NCBI GenBank assembly: GCA_002162925.1
Contig: MABC01000008.1
Location: 1-45,694 of the forward strand
DNA length: 45,694 nucleotides
Source of the DNA: Thalassotalea sp. 42_200_T64
Lineage (GTDB): Bacteria > Pseudomonadota > Gammaproteobacteria > Enterobacterales > Alteromonadaceae
Reading direction: 5' to 3'
Part shown: in pieces, positions 43,908 to 45,694 of the stretch
How positions within the stretch are numbered: the first letter of the stretch is position 1
Layout: every line of letters starts with the position of its first letter
Made by a program: the position numbers and the translations under genes
The notes under the pieces: generated by a model
Told to the model about the DNA's origin: nothing
The model's database searches: none
What the model saw: the letters and a program-made list of their open reading frames with translations, nothing else

Positions 43908-45082
43908 TTTTTACACAAGAGCATGATGCGATAAGAAAAACTGTCTCTCAATTTATTGATAAAGAAATTAACCCTTATTGTGACCAATGGGAAAAAGACG
44001 GCATATTCCCCGCGCATGATTTATTTAAAAAAATGGGTGACTTGGGATTACTCGGCATTAACAAGCCTGCTGAATATGGTGGCATGGGGCTAGATTATAG
44101 CTATCAAATTGTCTTTACCGAAGAGCTAGGTCGTATTCGCTCTGGTGGTGTATCTATGGCCATTGGCGTGCAAACGGATATGGCAACCCCCGCATTGGCT
44201 AAACACGGTAGTGATTTGTTGCGAGACAAATATCTTGCTAAAGCCATTTCAGGTGAAGCGGTTTTCTCTATTGCCGTTAGTGAACCCCATGCAGGATCAG
44301 ATGTTGCGGCAATAAAAACTACCGCAGTAAAAGACGGTGATGACTACATTATAAACGGTTCTAAAATGTGGATCACCAGCTCAACACAAGCCGACTACCT
44401 CTGTGTATTACTTAATACCGAGGGCGATAATCCACACAAAAATAAATCAATGGTGATAGTTCCTACTGATTTACCCGGTGTTTCATTTTCTGAAAAGCTA
44501 GATAAATTAGGCATGAGATCTTCAGATACCGCACAAGTTTTCTTCGACAATGTCCGTGTTCCACAAGAAAACTTAGTCGGTAAAGAGGGGATGGGCTTTA
44601 TTTATCAAATGGAACAGTTCCAAGAAGAACGCTTATATTGTGCAGCTGCAAACTTAAAATGTTTAGAGTTTTGCATTGAAGACACTGTCGAATATGTGAA
44701 AGAGCGTCATGTTTTTGGTAAACCAATCTTAAATAATCAAGTGGTTTATTTTAGATTAGCAGAGCTGCAAACCGAAATTTCGGCATTACGCGCGTTAACC
44801 TATGATGCGGTTGATGGCTATCTTAATGGCGAAGATGTTTCTTTAAAAGCATCTATGGCTAAATTGAAAGCAGGGCGTTTAGCAAGAGAAGTTACCGACT
44901 CGTGTTTACAATACTGGGGCGGCATGGGCTTTATGTGGGACAACTCTGTGTCTCGCGCTTATCGTGATACCCGTTTAATGTCTATTGGTGGCGGCGCTGA
45001 TGAAGTGATGCTGACCATTATCGCCAAAGGTATGGGTATTTTCCCGTCTAAAGCTACAACCAAGCCTTCAACCAAGGGTTAA
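43904..45082 (+). CDS. atuD: AtuD-like (citronellyl-CoA) acyl-CoA dehydrogenase
   Basis: The 392-residue flavoprotein opens 'MIFTQEHDAIRKTV' and continues 'EINPYCDQWEKDGIFP', 'GLLGINKPAEYGGMGLDYSY' and 'AIGVQTDMATPALAKHGSD'. It later has 'LQYWGGMGFMWDNSVSRAYRD' and 'SIGGGADEVM'. These blocks closely follow AtuD, which dehydrogenates citronellyl-CoA in acyclic terpene utilisation. The catalytic Glu is probably in 'QEERL'. The carboxylase beta subunit follows 2 bp later. The precise substrate could be any 3-methyl-branched acyl-CoA. Confidence 0.85.
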   Translation: MIFTQEHDAIRKTVSQFIDKEINPYCDQWEKDGIFPAHDLFKKMGDLGLLGINKPAEYGGMGLDYSYQIVFTEELGRIRSGGVSMAIGVQTDMATPALAKHGSDLLRDKYLAKAISGEAVFSIAVSEPHAGSDVAAIKTTAVKDGDDYIINGSKMWITSSTQADYLCVLLNTEGDNPHKNKSMVIVPTDLPGVSFSEKLDKLGMRSSDTAQVFFDNVRVPQENLVGKEGMGFIYQMEQFQEERLYCAAANLKCLEFCIEDTVEYVKERHVFGKPILNNQVVYFRLAELQTEISALRALTYDAVDGYLNGEDVSLKASMAKLKAGRLAREVTDSCLQYWGGMGFMWDNSVSRAYRDTRLMSIGGGADEVMLTIIAKGMGIFPSKATTKPSTKG

Positions 45083-45084
45083 AC

Positions 45085-45694
45085 ATGTCAATTATTGAAA
45101 CACAAATAGATACTCAGTCAGCACAGTTTAAACGTAACTGGCAAGAGATGCATAACTCAGTGCTTGAGTTTAAAGAAATTGAACTTAATGTTATTAAAAC
45201 GGCACAAGCAAAAGCACCTCGGTACATTAAGCGTGGTTTGCTGCCTCCTAGTGAACGACTAACCGCATTACTTGATTTAGCCACACCTTTTATTGAATTA
45301 TCAACACTTTGTGGCTACATGCAAGAAGGCGATAAAGATGGTTCAGCAGCAGGTGGTGGTTGTATTACCGGTATAGGTTATATTTCAGGCGTACGCTGTA
45401 TGGTGATGATTGATGACTATTTAACCAAAGGTGGCAGTATAACCCAGTTAGGCAGTCAAAAACGCCAGCGTATGTTAGCCATTGCTTTAGAGAATAAGCT
45501 ACCTATTGTCACGTTAGCGCAAAGTGGTGGCGGGAATTTAAAACAACTAGGTGACTGGTTTGCTTTTTCAGGATCTGCTTTTGCCATACAAGCGAAATTA
45601 TCTGCGGCAGGTATTCCACAAATAACCGTAGTACATGGTAGTGCCACTGCCGGTGGTGCCTATCAACCAGGATTATCTGATTATGTCATTATGA
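45085..45694 (+). CDS. atuC: Acyl-CoA carboxylase beta subunit, AtuC-like (partial)
   Basis: The gene runs off the right edge after 203 codons (family about 538). The carboxyltransferase N-lobe is clear: 'KRGLLPPSERLTALLD', 'FIELSTLCGYM', 'KGGSITQLG', 'LENKLPIVTLAQSGGGNL' and 'GIPQITVVHGSATAGGAYQPGLSDYV'. It is of the geranyl/methylcrotonyl-CoA carboxylase beta type. The neighbouring AtuD-like gene favours the geranyl-CoA-like role, which carboxylates a 3-methyl enoyl-CoA so that beta-oxidation can pass the branch. An alpha (biotin) subunit would be expected to the right. Confidence 0.85.
   Translation, partial: MSIIETQIDTQSAQFKRNWQEMHNSVLEFKEIELNVIKTAQAKAPRYIKRGLLPPSERLTALLDLATPFIELSTLCGYMQEGDKDGSAAGGGCITGIGYISGVRCMVMIDDYLTKGGSITQLGSQKRQRMLAIALENKLPIVTLAQSGGGNLKQLGDWFAFSGSAFAIQAKLSAAGIPQITVVHGSATAGGAYQPGLSDYVIM

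Overview
The window looks like chromosome from a low-GC marine gammaproteobacterium, probably of the Colwellia/Thalassotalea type (Alteromonadales). The grounds are AT-rich intergenic DNA, the protein families present, and two TonB-dependent receptors. The genus is an inference. Nearly everything from about 4.5 kb to 33 kb is one PQQ-dependent alcohol-oxidation locus. From 33.4 kb to the right edge lies an acyl-CoA catabolic cluster.

Layout. (1) 1-4.4 kb is a scrap zone. It holds GC-rich 5'-truncated multicopper oxidase and 3'-truncated SCO/SenC fragments, an IS256-family remnant, a MITE-like repeat, a porin tail and a gutted IS66 element. One intact gene sits among them, the ErbR/AgmR-type response regulator. 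(2) 4.5-9.5 kb, minus strand: a NitT/TauT-type ABC importer (ATPase, permease, binding protein) and its TonB-dependent receptor, which has very acidic loops. (3) 9.7-15.7 kb, minus: NahK/ErcS'-like hybrid kinase, NosP-like FIST sensor and a NosR-like flavin/Fe-S membrane protein. (4) 15.8-22.5 kb, minus: aldehyde dehydrogenase ExaC, then pqqABCDE (including the 23-codon pqqA) followed by an M16 peptidase. (5) 22.7-29.8 kb, minus: second TonB receptor, proline iminopeptidase, and a Ped/Lut-type ABC system (permease, ATPase, beta-propeller, binding protein). (6) 30.0-33.3 kb, plus: cytochrome c-550 PedF, a MoxJ-like binding protein and the quinoprotein alcohol dehydrogenase. (7) 33.4-45.7 kb: AlkK-type ligase, AraC regulator, MaoC pair, SDR, three acyl-CoA dehydrogenases, an alpha-methylacyl-CoA racemase-like protein, SCP-x thiolase, GST and the start of an AtuC-like carboxylase beta subunit.

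How it fits together (inference). The periplasmic dehydrogenase oxidises alcohols and passes electrons to PedF. PqqA-E make the cofactor. ExaC oxidises the aldehyde, the AlkK-like ligase makes the acyl-CoA, and the downstream genes degrade it. AMACR-like, SCP-x-like, MaoC-pair, AtuD-like and AtuC-like proteins together suggest methyl-branched (isoprenoid) substrates. The dehydrogenase carries the Asp-Tyr-Asp signature of lanthanide-dependent enzymes, so the Ped/Lut-type ABC system and the TonB receptors are candidates for metal or metallophore uptake. A recurring palindrome (core CTAAAG, best copy CCCTACTAAAGTAGGG) precedes the first receptor gene, pqqA, pedF and the dehydrogenase region. It is a candidate operator for the ErbR-like regulator.
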